Notes: a model not told the origin generated them from the letters alone. A stretch of DNA of 64,000 nt from Niveibacterium microcysteis (GCF_017161445.1 NZ_CP071060.1:372001-436000), one strand, 5' to 3'; shown: positions 19,826 to 30,045, counted from the stretch's first letter. Numbers and translations: made by a program.

Positions 19826-20712
19826 TTCACCGGCACCGCAGGCATGCGGCGCCCGATGGCCACGCAGGTCATGACCCCGGCGGCGAATAGCCACATGCCG
19901 GGTTCGACGAGCTCGCCGAACAGGAAGGCGGCTGCCAACAGGGTCAGGAAGGGCTGCAGCAGCTGAATCTGGCTGATGCGCGCGATGCCGCCCTTCGCAA
20001 GGCCGCGATACCAAGCGAAGAAGCCGAGAAACATGCTGAAGGCACTGACGTAGCCGAAAGCCCCCCAGGCAGCGAGCGAGGCCGGCTGCCAGTGCAACGG
20101 ATAGACCAGCAGCACCACCAGGATCAGGGGCGCGGCGATGATCAGCGCCCAGCAGATCACCCTTTCCGCCGGCATCTCGCGGGCGAGCATCGCCCCTTCG
20201 GTATAGCCGACCGCTGCGGCCAACACGGCGCCCGTCAGCGCGAGGTCGGCAGCGCCCAGTTGGCCATCGCCAACGCGGAAGGCATGGGCCAGCACCAGCG
20301 CACTACCGAGTGCTGCGCACAGCCACCACTGCAGCGTTGGCCGCTCCTTGGCGCGCCAGGCACCGCCTGCGGCGGTGGCGAGTGGCAAGAGGCCCGCGAT
20401 GATCGCGCCGTGGCTTGAATCCACCGAACGCATTGCCCACGCACTGAGCAGCGGAAACCCCACGACAACGCCCAGCGCAACGACGACGAGCCGCCGCACC
20501 TGATGCCGCGTAGGCCAGGGTGCCCGCTGCCATTGCAGCACCAGCAAGGCGAGCAGCGCCGCAACGATGGCGCGGCCGAGGCCGACGAATACCGGGTCCA
20601 GTTCAGCGACCGCCACACGCGTCATCGGGAAGGTCAGGCTGAAGCTGGCCACGCCGAGAAAGCCCAGCAGGTAGGCGCCGGTTGCTGGCGCTGCAGTGCG
20701 CATCGGCCTCAT
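19801..20712 (-). CDS. EamA/DMT-family transporter
   Basis: A 303-residue inner-membrane protein with about ten transmembrane helices in two EamA repeats, typical of drug/metabolite transporters such as RhaT/YdcZ relatives (SFSLTFPMTRVAV in repeat 1; RISQIQLLQPFLTLLAAAF in repeat 2). The substrate is unknown. The ATG at 20712 overlaps the TGA of the upstream small secreted-protein gene (ATGA), which suggests translational coupling and decides the start. The 3' end overlaps the convergent lipoprotein gene by 25 bases. Confidence 0.85.
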   Translation of the reverse strand: MRPMRTAAPATGAYLLGFLGVASFSLTFPMTRVAVAELDPVFVGLGRAIVAALLALLVLQWQRAPWPTRHQVRRLVVVALGVVVGFPLLSAWAMRSVDSSHGAIIAGLLPLATAAGGAWRAKERPTLQWWLCAALGSALVLAHAFRVGDGQLGAADLALTGAVLAAAVGYTEGAMLAREMPAERVICWALIIAAPLILVVLLVYPLHWQPASLAAWGAFGYVSAFSMFLGFFAWYRGLAKGGIARISQIQLLQPFLTLLAAAFLFGELVEPGMWLFAAGVMTCVAIGRRMPAVPVNQGNTNSR

Positions 20713-21110
20713 TCCACCCAACGGTGCGGTTGCGTGGCCGCACGCGCAATGCGGGTCTCGTTACGGCTCAGCAGCCTCAGGTTGTGTGCGTCGTAGCGGT
20801 AGATCGCATCGTCGCCCCAAACCGTCAGCACTGCATTGCGCGCATCCAGCGACAGCTGCGATACACCTCGGCGCTGTGGCGCGCGCAGCACGCCGAATTC
20901 GCTGACGCCTTGCCGGATGCCAACGGCGTGCACCGCACCGGTGTCCGCTTCGGCCCAGAACACGATCTGGCGTTCGGCCCAGACCACTTCCGGGCGCGGC
21001 GGGCCAGCGTCTGCGGTGGTGGCGCACAGGGCCAGCGCGGCGGCGATGTAGCGGACATACGGGCGGGGGCGCCGTTGCGAGGGGGCTTGTGGTGAGAGGA
21101 GCTGCGACAT
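20709..21110 (-). CDS. Small exported protein, function unknown
   Basis: A 133-residue protein with a basic N-terminus and a hydrophobic stretch ending TTADA (about residues 17-35), consistent with a signal peptide. The mature part is a short beta-rich domain (WAERQIVFWAEAD, LSLDARNAVLTVWGDDAIYR) resembling a propeller blade fragment. The start at 21110 has a strong GGAGGT site. It is translationally coupled to the EamA transporter downstream and diverges from the MocR regulator. No family was recognised. Confidence 0.65.
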   Translation of the reverse strand: MSQLLSPQAPSQRRPRPYVRYIAAALALCATTADAGPPRPEVVWAERQIVFWAEADTGAVHAVGIRQGVSEFGVLRAPQRRGVSQLSLDARNAVLTVWGDDAIYRYDAHNLRLLSRNETRIARAATQPHRWVE

Positions 21111-21235
21111 GGTGACCTCCGTTGCGTTTGAACGGACAATACCGGACACTTGGCGCATTTAACCCTGACACTTGTTGTGGCGTGTGCGGGACCGTACCGG
21201 TCGTTTCGCCATGACACCTGCACGCGGAGTACCCC

Positions 21236-22639
21236 ATGCTGAGCCTTACTCTCGACACATCGACCAGCCTGCCGCTGGTGGAGCAGATCGTGCGCGGCGT
21301 GCGCGAGCAGATCGACGACCGCTTGCTGCGCGGCGGCAGCCGGCTGCCACCGATCCGCCAGTTCGCCACGCACTACGGCGTGAGCCGCTTCACCGTGGTC
21401 GAGGCCTACGAACGCCTGGTCGCACTTGGCTACCTGCAGTCGCGCCGTGGCTCCGGCTTCTATGTGCAGTCACGCGACGACAGCGGGCCAGTGCGCGCCG
21501 CGGAGCCGGTGCCGGATCGCGCGCTCGATGTGGCCTGGGTGGTGCGCAGCGGGCTTGATGCGCCGGATGAACAGCTACGCGCGAGCGCCGGTTGGCTGCC
21601 GCCTTCGTGGTTGCCTGAGGACGAGATCCGCCGCCAGTTGCGGGCGATTGCGCGCGAAGAGAATCCGCGGCTCACCCGCTATGGCAACTCCATGGGTTAC
21701 CTGCCGCTGCGCGAACAGATCTGCGTGCGGCTGGCGGCACGCGGCGTCGCGGCCCAGCCCGAACAGGTGCTGCTGACGCAGGGTGCGTCACAGGCGCTGG
21801 ATCTGGTGGCGCGGCATCTGGTGCGCCCGGGCGATGCGGTGCTGGTGGATGACCCCGGCTACCACGCCTTCTTTGGCAACCTGCGGCTGCAAGGCGCCCG
21901 CCTGATCGGCGTGCCGCGCACCGCGCAGGGGCCGGACCCGGAGGCGCTGGAACGGCTCGCGGCCGAGCACAAGCCGCGCTTCTTCTACACCCAGTCGGCG
22001 CTGCACAACCCGACCGGCACCGATCTCTCGCCGGCCGTTGCGCACCGCGTGCTGCGCTGTGCCGAGCAGCATGACTTCGCGATCCTGGAGGACGACGTGT
22101 TCGGCGGCTTCCAGCCCACGCCGACGGTGCGGCTCGCAACGCTCGACCAGCTTGCGCGGGTGATCTACGTGAACAGCTTCTCGAAAACCATTTCGGCGGA
22201 TCTGCGCGTCGGCTATGTGGCCGCGAATCCGGCGCTGATCGCGGCCTTGCGTGATCTGAAACTGCTCACGAACAACACCTCGCCGGAGATGAACGAATCG
22301 GTGGTGCACGGCATGCTGATCGGCGGGCAGTATCGCCGCCACTGCGAACGCTTGCGCGAACGGCTCGACGCCGCGCGCGCCAGCACGCTGCGGATGCTGG
22401 AGCGCACCGGCTGCGAAGTGCCCTACGTGCCGTCGGCAGGCGTCTTCCTGTGGGTACGCAAGACCGGCGTGGAGGACGCCGCGCCGCTGGTGGACGCAGC
22501 GGCACAGGCCGGCATCCTGCTCGCGCCGGGGCAAACGTTCAGGCCGCAGATGCAGGCCTCGCCGTACTTCCGCATCAACATCGCCTACGGCGGCGATCGT
22601 CGGCTGGAGCGCTTCCTGTCGCAGTACGCGCAGGGCTGA
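21236..22639 (+). CDS. MocR-type regulator (GntR helix-turn-helix fused to aminotransferase-like domain)
   Basis: A 467-residue PLP-binding regulator. The N-terminal GntR winged helix covers residues 1-75 (LPPIRQFATHYGVSRFTVVE, then GYLQSRRGSGFYV). The class I aminotransferase-like domain spans about 110-465. The PLP lysine is K317 in YVNSFSKTIS. Such proteins (PdxR, GabR, TauR types) sense an amine or PLP intermediate and usually regulate a divergent gene; here that is the small exported protein and EamA transporter at 19801-21110, a plausible amino-compound exporter pair. Confidence 0.9.
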   Translation: MLSLTLDTSTSLPLVEQIVRGVREQIDDRLLRGGSRLPPIRQFATHYGVSRFTVVEAYERLVALGYLQSRRGSGFYVQSRDDSGPVRAAEPVPDRALDVAWVVRSGLDAPDEQLRASAGWLPPSWLPEDEIRRQLRAIAREENPRLTRYGNSMGYLPLREQICVRLAARGVAAQPEQVLLTQGASQALDLVARHLVRPGDAVLVDDPGYHAFFGNLRLQGARLIGVPRTAQGPDPEALERLAAEHKPRFFYTQSALHNPTGTDLSPAVAHRVLRCAEQHDFAILEDDVFGGFQPTPTVRLATLDQLARVIYVNSFSKTISADLRVGYVAANPALIAALRDLKLLTNNTSPEMNESVVHGMLIGGQYRRHCERLRERLDAARASTLRMLERTGCEVPYVPSAGVFLWVRKTGVEDAAPLVDAAAQAGILLAPGQTFRPQMQASPYFRINIAYGGDRRLERFLSQYAQG

Positions 22640-22659
22640 GGCGCGATCCGGAGCGGCCG

Positions 22660-23541
22660 CTAGACGGCGTCGGCACTGGCAAGGCAGTCGAGCAGCACGG
22701 CGGCCCACAGCCGCGCAGTGACCGACGGGTAGTAGCTCAGGTAAAAGCCGGTTGCGGCGGGCTTGGCGTCGGCCAGCGGAATCTCAAGCAGGCGCCCGAG
22801 GTTGATCTGCTCAGCCACCAGATAGCGCGGCAGCAGCGTGATGCCCAGCCCGGCGCGCACGCCTTCGAGCAGCGCGAAGCTGTTGCCGAGCACCCGCGTA
22901 TCGGCCAGCGATGCCAGTTCCAGCCCCGCTACTGCAAGCAGATCACCCCAGCTGTGGCTGCGCTCGGCATTGCGCAGCAGCAGGCGGTGGCGGGCCAGCG
23001 TGCTCACCGTGTCCGGAATGCCGTGTGCGTCGGCGTAAGCGCGGCTGCACACCAGCACGTTCGCGCTGGTCAGCAGCGGTTCGTGCACCAGCCTCTCCTC
23101 GTTCGGCTCGTTGCGCACGGCGAGGTCGAAGCGGCTATCGACCAGCGCAACCGGCTGGTCGGACAGATGCAGGTCGACGATCAGGCCGCGTGCCTCGATT
23201 TGCGGCAGGCGCGGCGTGATGTAGCAGCTGCCGAGGTCCACCGGCGCCGTGACGCGGATGCGCTGGCGTTCGCTGCCGACGCGGATCATGTCCAGCGTGC
23301 GCTCGATCGACTTCTCGGCGAGTCGGTATTCCTCCAGCAACAGCGCACCGCGTTCAGTGAGCTTGAGCGGCTGGCCATGGCCGCGGATGAAGAGCGGAAA
23401 GCCCAGCCGTTCTTCGAGCTGGCGGATCTGGTAACTCACGCCGGCCTGCGTCAGCGCCAGTTCCTCCGCGGCCTTGGAAAAGCTCGCATGGCGCGCCACC
23501 GCAGCAAAGCCCGGCAGATGATGCAGCAGGGTTCTGATCAC
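22660..23541 (-). CDS. LysR-family regulator (GcvA-like subgroup)
   Basis: A 293-residue LysR protein with helix-turn-helix at residues 14-60 (HASFSKAAEELALTQAGVSY, then LEERLGFPLFIRGHG), the pattern of the GcvA/AmpR subgroup. The start codon is GTG. It diverges from the glyoxalase-fold gene at 23650; the roughly 108-base region between is AT-rich and could hold its operator. The target is probably the VOC gene and the HAD gene behind it. The effector is unknown. Confidence 0.87.
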   Translation of the reverse strand: MIRTLLHHLPGFAAVARHASFSKAAEELALTQAGVSYQIRQLEERLGFPLFIRGHGQPLKLTERGALLLEEYRLAEKSIERTLDMIRVGSERQRIRVTAPVDLGSCYITPRLPQIEARGLIVDLHLSDQPVALVDSRFDLAVRNEPNEERLVHEPLLTSANVLVCSRAYADAHGIPDTVSTLARHRLLLRNAERSHSWGDLLAVAGLELASLADTRVLGNSFALLEGVRAGLGITLLPRYLVAEQINLGRLLEIPLADAKPAATGFYLSYYPSVTARLWAAVLLDCLASADAV

Positions 23542-23649
23542 AAGTAGAACTTATAAAAACAGAAGAAATACAAGTTTGGCTTTTGATTGGCCGCCGCGCA
23601 AGATGCAGTCATGGCCCCGCTGACGGGGCGTGGTTGAAAGGATTCAGGC

Positions 23650-24039
23650 ATGAAGATCGAGCACGTCGCGATCTGGGCGGCGGACCTTGAAGCACAGCGG
23701 CGTTTCTACGAAACGCGCTTCGGCGCTACCGCCGGCGATCGTTACCACAACACGCGCAAGGACTTCCGCTCCTACTTCCTCAGGTTCGCCGATGGCGCGC
23801 GGCTCGAGCTGATGGCGATGCCCGGCATCCCCGCCAGTCAGGATAGCGTGGCGGCCCAACGTCTCGGGCTGATCCATCTGGCCTTCTCGGTCGGCAGCCA
23901 GGAAGCGGTAGACCAGCACCATGCGCAAAGCGTGGCCGAAGGGCTGCGCGTGCTCGACGGCCCGCGCTGGACCGGCGATGGCTACTACGAATACGTGCTG
24001 CTCGATCCGGAAGACAACCGAATCGAAGTCACGATCTGA
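23650..24039 (+). CDS. VOC-family (glyoxalase-fold) protein
   Basis: A 129-residue single-unit vicinal-oxygen-chelate protein. It starts MKIEHVAIWAADLEAQRRFY and ends DPEDNRIEVTI, with probable metal ligands His5, a His in GLIHLAFSV and the Glu near the C-terminus. Members include glyoxalases, dioxygenases and resistance proteins; the reaction here cannot be named. It diverges from a LysR gene and is followed 47 bases later by a HAD hydrolase. Confidence 0.87.
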   Translation: MKIEHVAIWAADLEAQRRFYETRFGATAGDRYHNTRKDFRSYFLRFADGARLELMAMPGIPASQDSVAAQRLGLIHLAFSVGSQEAVDQHHAQSVAEGLRVLDGPRWTGDGYYEYVLLDPEDNRIEVTI

Positions 24040-24086
24040 GGGGCGGTTCGAAACACGCCCTGTACACGCAACAAGGTTGAACAAAG

Positions 24087-24899
24087 ATGAACGGAATACG
24101 ACTGATCGCCTGCGATCTGGATGGCACCCTGCTCGACGAACAGAAGCAGCTGCCGGCTGACTTCGCCCACACGCTGGCGCAACTCGCGGCGCGCGATGTG
24201 GTGTTCTGCCCGGCGAGCGGGCGGCAGTATCACAGCATCCTGGCGCTGTTTCCCGAGCTGGCGGCGACGATGCCGGTGATCGCGGAAAACGGCGCGCTGG
24301 TGATGATGGGCGAGCGGGAGCTGGCGTCGAGCTGCCTCGCGCGCGCGGATGTGAGCGAACTGGTGGCGATCTGGCGCGGGCTGGTGCAGCAGGGCCTCGA
24401 TGTCGGCGCGGTGATGTGCGGCAAACGCTCGGCCTATGTCGAGCGCGGCGGCACGGGATTCATCGACGAGGTCGCCAAGTACTACCCGCGGCTGGAAGTG
24501 GTCGATGACCTCGCCGCCGTGGCGGATGACTTCCTCAAGCTGGCCCTGTGCGTGCCGGGATCTGCCGAACGCGACATCTACCCGCACTTCGCGGCGCTCG
24601 GTCCGTCACTCAAAGCGGTGGTATCGGGCGAGCGCTGGGTCGACGTGATGGCGGCAGGCGTCAACAAAGGGCGCGGGCTGCAGCAGTTGCAGGCGGCGCT
24701 GGGCATCGCCCGTGAGCAGACGATGGCCTTCGGCGACTTCGTCAACGACCTTGAAATGCTCGACGAGGCCGCCCACTCCTACGCGATGAAGAACGCGCAT
24801 CCGGCGGTCGTGGCGCGTGCGCGTTTCCGCGCGCCCTGCAATACCGAGCGCGGCGTGCAACGGGTGATCCACAGCCTGCTGGCCGGCGCAGCGGTCTGA
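24087..24899 (+). CDS. HAD-superfamily hydrolase, Cof type
   Basis: A 270-residue cytoplasmic phosphatase of the Cof/type IIB group. Motif I is DLDGT (ACDLDGTLLDE, near residues 8-18) with nucleophile and acid/base Asp; motif II is PASGR; Lys and motif IV are in GVNKGRGLQQL and FGDFVNDLEML. The large C2 cap lies between. Members dephosphorylate sugar phosphates, nucleotides or PLP. The true substrate is unknown. It is probably co-transcribed with the VOC gene. Confidence 0.9.
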   Translation: MNGIRLIACDLDGTLLDEQKQLPADFAHTLAQLAARDVVFCPASGRQYHSILALFPELAATMPVIAENGALVMMGERELASSCLARADVSELVAIWRGLVQQGLDVGAVMCGKRSAYVERGGTGFIDEVAKYYPRLEVVDDLAAVADDFLKLALCVPGSAERDIYPHFAALGPSLKAVVSGERWVDVMAAGVNKGRGLQQLQAALGIAREQTMAFGDFVNDLEMLDEAAHSYAMKNAHPAVVARARFRAPCNTERGVQRVIHSLLAGAAV

Positions 24900-24917
24900 G
24901 CCCGAGGTGGTGCAGGG

Positions 24918-24937
24918 CGGCCCGGCGAGCCGGGCCG
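24918..24937. terminator. Bidirectional hairpin between HAD and metW genes
   Basis: A perfect 9-bp inverted repeat (CGGCCCGGC with GCCGGGCCG) and a 2-base centre lie in the 42-base gap between two convergent genes. A short TGTTT follows on the plus strand. It probably ends transcription from both sides. Confidence 0.55.
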
Positions 24938-24941
24938 TGTT

Positions 24942-25523
24942 TCAGCGCGCCAGCCGGTACATCGCCATGCTGGCGAGGAAGTTGGCCTCTTCGGCCACCG
25001 GTTTGTCTTCGTCGAACGCGGCGCGCTCAAGGATGCGGATGCCGCGCTGCTCGCACAGCGCCTCGAAATCCGCGATCGTGAAGAAGCGGACGTTCGGCGT
25101 GTCGTACCACTCGTAGGGCAAGGTCTCGGAGACCGGCATGCGGCCGTTGAGGATCGCCTGCCGGTGCTTCCAGTAACCGAAGTTCGGGAAGCTCACCACC
25201 GCTTCGCGGCCGACGCGCAGCATTTCGTCGAGGATCTTCTCGGTGTGGTGCACCGCCTGCAGCGACAGGCTCATGATCACGTGATCGAACTGGCCGTCGT
25301 TGAAATCGGTGAGGCCCTTCTCAAGGTCGATCTGCAGCACATTGACGCCGTTGCGGATGCAGGCCACGACGCGATCGGGGTCGGCTTCCACGCCGTAACC
25401 CTTGATGCCCCGGGTGTCACGCAGGAAGGCGAGCAGGCTGCCGTCACCGCAGCCGAGGTCCAATGCGGTATCGCCGGGCTGCACCCAGCGCGCGATCACT
25501 TCAAAGTCGAAACGGGTAGACAT
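24942..25523 (-). CDS. metW: Methionine biosynthesis protein MetW
   Basis: A 193-residue SAM-dependent-methyltransferase-fold protein. The glycine-rich SAM motif is [15 protein letters not shown] (about residues 21-35). The middle reads [13 protein letters not shown] and the C-terminal half [11 protein letters not shown], both characteristic of MetW. MetW pairs with MetX in proteobacteria and supports homoserine acyltransferase activity. Only one base separates the metX stop from this ATG, so translation is coupled; both lie under the SAM-II riboswitch. Confidence 0.95.
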   Translation of the reverse strand: MSTRFDFEVIARWVQPGDTALDLGCGDGSLLAFLRDTRGIKGYGVEADPDRVVACIRNGVNVLQIDLEKGLTDFNDGQFDHVIMSLSLQAVHHTEKILDEMLRVGREAVVSFPNFGYWKHRQAILNGRMPVSETLPYEWYDTPNVRFFTIADFEALCEQRGIRILERAAFDEDKPVAEEANFLASMAMYRLAR

Positions 25524-25524
25524 C

Positions 25525-26652
25525 TCAAACTCCAATGCCGTCGAACCACGCGCGCAACACCGCGTGGTACTGCGGATCGTCGAGCAGGAAGGAGTCATGG
25601 CCGGCCGTGCTTTCCAGCTCGGCGTAGCTGACCTTGAGACCGTTCTGGATCAGCGCGAACACCAGCTCGCGCGAGCGCTCTGGCGAGAAGCGCCAGTCGG
25701 TCGAGAACGAGGCGACGAAGAAGTCGGCCTTGGCGCGCGCGAGCGCGGCGGCGAGGTCGCCGTCGTAGTCGAAGGCCGGGTCGAAGTAGTCCAGCGCCTT
25801 GGTCGCCAGCAGATAGGTGTTGGCGTCAAAGTAACCGGCGAACTTGTCGCCCTGATAGCGCAGGTAGGACTCGATCTCGAACTCCACGTCCCAGTGGTAC
25901 TTGTGCTCGCCGTGGCGCAGCTTGCGGCCGAATTTCTCGCCCATCGCGTCGTCCGACAGATAGGTGATGTGGCCGACCATGCGCGCGAGCTTGAGGCCAT
26001 TCACTGGCACCACGCCGTGCTCGTAGTAGTGGCCGCCGTGGAATTGCGGGTCGGACTTGATCGCCTGCCGCGCGACTTCGTTGAACGCGATGTTCTGCGC
26101 CGAGAGTTTCGGCGCCGCGGCGATGATCGCGGCGTGGCGCACGCGGTCCGGGAAGGCCAGCGTCCACTCCAGCGCCTGCATGCCGCCGAGGCTGCCGCCC
26201 ACCACGGCCGCGAAGCGTTCGATCCCCAGCAGATCGGCCAGCCGGGCCTGTGCCGCGACCCAGTCTTCCACCGTCACGAAGGGGAAGTCCGCGCCCCAGG
26301 GCTTGCCAGTGGCCGGGTTGATCGAGGTCGGCCCGGTCGAGCCATAGCAGCCGCCCAGGTTGTTCACCCCGATCACGAAGAACTTGTTGGTATCCAGCGG
26401 CTTGCCGGGGCCGACAAGGTTGTCCCACCAGCCCACACTCTTGGGTTTGCCGGCGTAGGTGCCCGCCACATGGTGCGAGCCTGACAGCGCGTGGCAGACC
26501 AGCACCGCGTTGTCGCGCTGGGCGTTAAGGGTGCCGTAGGTCTCGTAGACGAGATCGTAGGCTGGCAGCACCGCGCCGCTTTTCAGCGTGAGCGGCTCTG
26601 CGAAATGCGCCGTCTGCGGCGAGACGACGCCAACGGATCCGGAAGAAGTCAT
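25525..26652 (-). CDS. metX: Homoserine O-acyltransferase MetX
   Basis: A 375-residue alpha/beta-hydrolase-fold enzyme that acylates homoserine, the first committed step to methionine. The nucleophile is Ser154 in [10 protein letters not shown]; the Asp is in [11 protein letters not shown] and the His in ESTAGHDSF near the C-terminus. Proteobacterial MetX found with MetW often uses succinyl-CoA; the sequence alone does not settle acetyl versus succinyl. The gene is the first of a metX-metW operon whose leader contains a SAM-II riboswitch and terminator. The ribosome-binding site is weak (GACGGG). Confidence 0.96.
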   Translation of the reverse strand: MTSSGSVGVVSPQTAHFAEPLTLKSGAVLPAYDLVYETYGTLNAQRDNAVLVCHALSGSHHVAGTYAGKPKSVGWWDNLVGPGKPLDTNKFFVIGVNNLGGCYGSTGPTSINPATGKPWGADFPFVTVEDWVAAQARLADLLGIERFAAVVGGSLGGMQALEWTLAFPDRVRHAAIIAAAPKLSAQNIAFNEVARQAIKSDPQFHGGHYYEHGVVPVNGLKLARMVGHITYLSDDAMGEKFGRKLRHGEHKYHWDVEFEIESYLRYQGDKFAGYFDANTYLLATKALDYFDPAFDYDGDLAAALARAKADFFVASFSTDWRFSPERSRELVFALIQNGLKVSYAELESTAGHDSFLLDDPQYHAVLRAWFDGIGV

Positions 26653-26665
26653 GGTTGCCCGTCAG

Positions 26666-26708
26666 AAAAACAAAAACCCGACCGGCTCTCGGAGAGCAAA
26701 CGGTCGGG
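26666..26708 (-). terminator. Attenuator terminator in the metX leader
   Basis: On the minus strand CCCGACCG (26708-26701) pairs with CGGTCGGG (26684-26677), enclosing GCTCT/AGAGC; TTTTTGTTTTT follows. It ends 14 bases before the metX ATG and directly follows the SAM-II aptamer. This makes it the expression platform: SAM binding should favour it and switch metX-metW off. Confidence 0.88.
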
Positions 26709-26715
26709 CTGCCCT

Positions 26716-26767
26716 CGCTTTAGCCGGATTTGTATTGCGCCCGCAAGCTGTAGATCAAATCGGCGCA
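26716..26767 (-). promoter_or_regulatory. SAM-II riboswitch upstream of metX
   Basis: On the minus strand P1 is TGCGCC paired with GGCGCA (26767-26762 with 26741-26736). The loop carries GATTTG and GCTTGCG, and the 3' part reads CAAATCCGGCTAAAGCG. GATTTG can pair with CAAATC to form the pseudoknot typical of the SAM_alpha/SAM-II class. The conserved GCTAAAGC is present. It controls the metX-metW operon together with the terminator at 26666-26708. Confidence 0.85.
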
Positions 26768-26822
26768 GTGGCAGGAAACTAACGCGGGGGCGGCTGGAAG
26801 TCAAACCGCCGCATCAAGGCAG

Positions 26823-26863
26823 GAAAGAAAACGGTGGGCCGCCGCATGTGGGCGGCCCGCCGT
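26823..26863 (-). terminator. Intrinsic terminator of the chemoreceptor gene
   Basis: A 13-bp stem with one mismatch (26831-26843 with 26851-26863) and a 7-base loop is followed on the minus strand by TTTTCTTT. It lies just downstream of the chemoreceptor stop codon and upstream of the metX leader. Confidence 0.85.
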
Positions 26864-26886
26864 CAGGAGCGTCTCTCCCGGTCCGC

Positions 26887-28509
26887 TCAAAGCCTGAACT
26901 TGGATACCGCTGCGCGGAGTTCTGCCGCCATCGATTCGAGGTCGTTCACCGAGCCGGCGCTGCGGGTGATCGCCGCATTGGTCGAATCGCTCATCTGCGC
27001 GATCCGCTCGATGTGCTCGGCAATCGCATGGCTGGCCGCGCTTTGTTCGTTGTAGGTCTCGACCAGTTCGGCGACTTCGTGGCGGGTCGTATCGGCCCCG
27101 CTCTTGAGCGAGCCGAGGGCCGGGCCGAGGCGGCTGATCGCTTCGACCGACGAATTCGCCTGGGTGGCCGATGCGCGCATCACGCGGGCGACACTTTCGG
27201 TCTCACCGTGGATCGCGCCGAGCGCGGTCATGATCTCGCTGGTTGCCTTGCCGGTCTTCTCGGCCAGCTTGCGTACCTCGTCCGCCACCACTGCGAAGCC
27301 GCGCCCCTGTTCGCCGGCGCGCGCCGCTTCGATCGCGGCGTTGAGCGCGAGCAGGTTGGTCTGGTCGGCGATCTCCTTGATGATGCCGGCGATGCCGCTG
27401 ATGCGGGTGGAGTGTTCTTCGAGGCGGCCGATGTTTGACGCTGCGGTATTGACCGACTCGGCAACGCGGCCGACTTCGTCGCTCGCGGCGTCGGCCAGTA
27501 CCGAGCCTTCTTCCGACATGCGATGGGCGTTCTGGGCTTCTTCGCGCACCCGCGCGGCGCGCTCGGCGACATGGTCGAGGCCGGCGGTCATCTCCTGCAC
27601 GGCGGCGGCGATGCCGGCGGCGGCTTCGCTCTGCTGTGCGGCACTGCCTTCGATCTCGTGATAGGCACCATTCAGGTGCTGGGCGGCGCCGGCGATATTG
27701 GCGCTCGATTGCTCGATTGCACCGATCATCGCGCGCAGCTGCTGCTGCATCGCGTCAAGCGCGGTCAGCAGCTTGCCGGTCTCGTCGTTGCGCTCGACGC
27801 GGATCTCGGTGCTCAGGTCGCCGTCGGCAATCTTCTCGGCCAGCTTGACCGATTGCCCCAGTGGCTTCGTGACCGAGCGGATGATCGAGAACGACAGTGC
27901 GACGGCGGCGATGAGGCCGACCAGCGCAATTGCCATGGTGGTGTTCTTGATCTTCGCGGCGTTAGCAGCCACGGCGGCATTGGACGCTTCGTTCTCCTTC
28001 ACCTGCATCTTCAGCAGCGCTGTGAGGGCGTCGATCGCCTGCTCGAACGCCGGCAGCGCGTTCGAGCGGAACTCGGACACCGCCTGCATGCGGTCGCCCT
28101 CACCGTACATCTTCACCATCTTGTCGCGTGACTCGGTGAATTCGGCGTAGTGGGTCTGGAATTCCTTGATGTGCTTCTTGGAAGCAGCATCGGTCATCGA
28201 CTTGAAAACCGTCTGCAGCCCCTTCATTGCGTCGGCATCGAGCTGACGCATGGCCTCGAAGTGCTCTTCGGCGGTCTTGACGTACTGGGTCTCCATCGCC
28301 AGCACGATGCGCATGCGGCTACGGTGCAGCGTGTCGAGCGAAACACCGAGCAAGGACATCGGCACCGTGTGCTGGGTGTAGGCGCTTTCCATCTGCGCGG
28401 TGGCGGTGCTGAGCCCGGAACGACCCAAGGCCACGACGACAACGACGAGGGCAAGCAGGAAACTGGAAAGAAGAACCAGTCGGGACGATATCCGCAGATT
28501 CTTGATCAT
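26887..28509 (-). CDS. Methyl-accepting chemotaxis protein with four-helix-bundle sensor
   Basis: A 540-residue inner-membrane chemoreceptor. TM1 is at about residues 10-30 ([19 protein letters not shown]). A roughly 160-residue periplasmic helical-bundle sensor of the Tar/4HB type follows, then TM2 at about 188-210, a HAMP domain (residues 211-265, [20 protein letters not shown]) and a long signalling helix with the tip [18 protein letters not shown]. No CheR-docking pentapeptide is present. The start at 28509 has a GGAG site and lies behind a sigma-28 promoter, so it is expressed with flagella. The ligand is unknown. Confidence 0.96.
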   Translation of the reverse strand: MIKNLRISSRLVLLSSFLLALVVVVVALGRSGLSTATAQMESAYTQHTVPMSLLGVSLDTLHRSRMRIVLAMETQYVKTAEEHFEAMRQLDADAMKGLQTVFKSMTDAASKKHIKEFQTHYAEFTESRDKMVKMYGEGDRMQAVSEFRSNALPAFEQAIDALTALLKMQVKENEASNAAVAANAAKIKNTTMAIALVGLIAAVALSFSIIRSVTKPLGQSVKLAEKIADGDLSTEIRVERNDETGKLLTALDAMQQQLRAMIGAIEQSSANIAGAAQHLNGAYHEIEGSAAQQSEAAAGIAAAVQEMTAGLDHVAERAARVREEAQNAHRMSEEGSVLADAASDEVGRVAESVNTAASNIGRLEEHSTRISGIAGIIKEIADQTNLLALNAAIEAARAGEQGRGFAVVADEVRKLAEKTGKATSEIMTALGAIHGETESVARVMRASATQANSSVEAISRLGPALGSLKSGADTTRHEVAELVETYNEQSAASHAIAEHIERIAQMSDSTNAAITRSAGSVNDLESMAAELRAAVSKFRL

Positions 28510-28552
28510 TTTTTTGGAACTCCGGAGAGGGGACTGGCCATGTACAGCACGG

Positions 28553-28579
28553 TTATCGGTGCGGGCCCCGGAAACTTGA
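28553..28579 (-). promoter_or_regulatory. Sigma-28 (FliA) promoter of the chemoreceptor
   Basis: On the minus strand TCAAGTTT-N11-ACCGATAA (28579-28553) matches the FliA consensus TAAAGTTT-N11-GCCGATAA at 14 of 16 positions with exact spacing. The ATG is 44 bases downstream. This places the receptor in the late flagellar regulon. Confidence 0.85.
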
Positions 28580-28669
28580 GCAATCCCGGTCAGGTTTTGC
28601 CCTTTTTTGCGATTGACGCGGCGCCGCCATGGATGCATCGGGCGCATTGCCGAAAAGCTGACATGGACT

Positions 28670-28766
28670 TGTCGCCCATATGCGACAGGGCGCTCTCGTT
28701 CGACCGAAAAACATGACGCTGGCTTGCCGCTCGCCTATAACGACAGTCCGCCCGAGTGAACTGTCG
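28670..28766 (+). promoter_or_regulatory. Putative control region of the sigma-54 activator gene
   Basis: Three signals are stacked: an inverted repeat TGTCGC-N6-GCGACA (28670-28687); a weaker -24/-12-like TGGCTT-N5-TCGC (28720-28734) with the required GG-N10-GC spacing; and a second inverted repeat CGACAGT-N12-ACTGTCG (28741-28766). The repeats share a TGTCG/CGACA core. They may be autoregulatory activator sites, or the second may form a 5'-UTR hairpin. No matching core was found upstream of the eCIS promoter at 29998. Confidence 0.4.
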
Positions 28767-28797
28767 TCCCGCTGGAGGACGGCGCCGGAGGTTTCCG

Positions 28798-29880
<1,083 letters not shown>

Positions 29881-29893
29881 GGCCGGCGCCGGA

Positions 29894-29926
29894 CGGCCAG
29901 GGGGTGGGTCGCCAGCCACCCGGCCG
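29894..29926 (+). terminator. Hairpin after the activator gene
   Basis: CGGCC-N3-GGGTGG (29894-29907) pairs with CCACCC-GGCCG (29916-29926) around an 8-base loop, 13 bases after the stop codon. There is no T-tract, so termination is only possible. Confidence 0.35.
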
Positions 29927-29997
29927 TTCGGCGCAGCCGCATCCCGGCGGCAATCAATCCCCATTCAAATCAGTCGCTTGCGTTTAGTTGCAGGGAC

Positions 29998-30012
29998 TGG
30001 CACGCCATTCGC
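29998..30012 (+). promoter_or_regulatory. Sigma-54 (-24/-12) promoter of the eCIS operon
   Basis: TGGCACG-N4-TCGC (29998-30012) matches the sigma-54 consensus TGGCAC-N5-TTGC with one mismatch and the exact GG-N10-GC spacing. Transcription should start near 30024, leaving a leader of about 22 bases with GGAGG (30036-30040) before a GTG start at 30046. The preceding gene encodes a matching activator. Confidence 0.85.
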
Positions 30013-30045
30013 ATAAGCGGGCTGTTGCGCCTGATGGAGGTTGGC

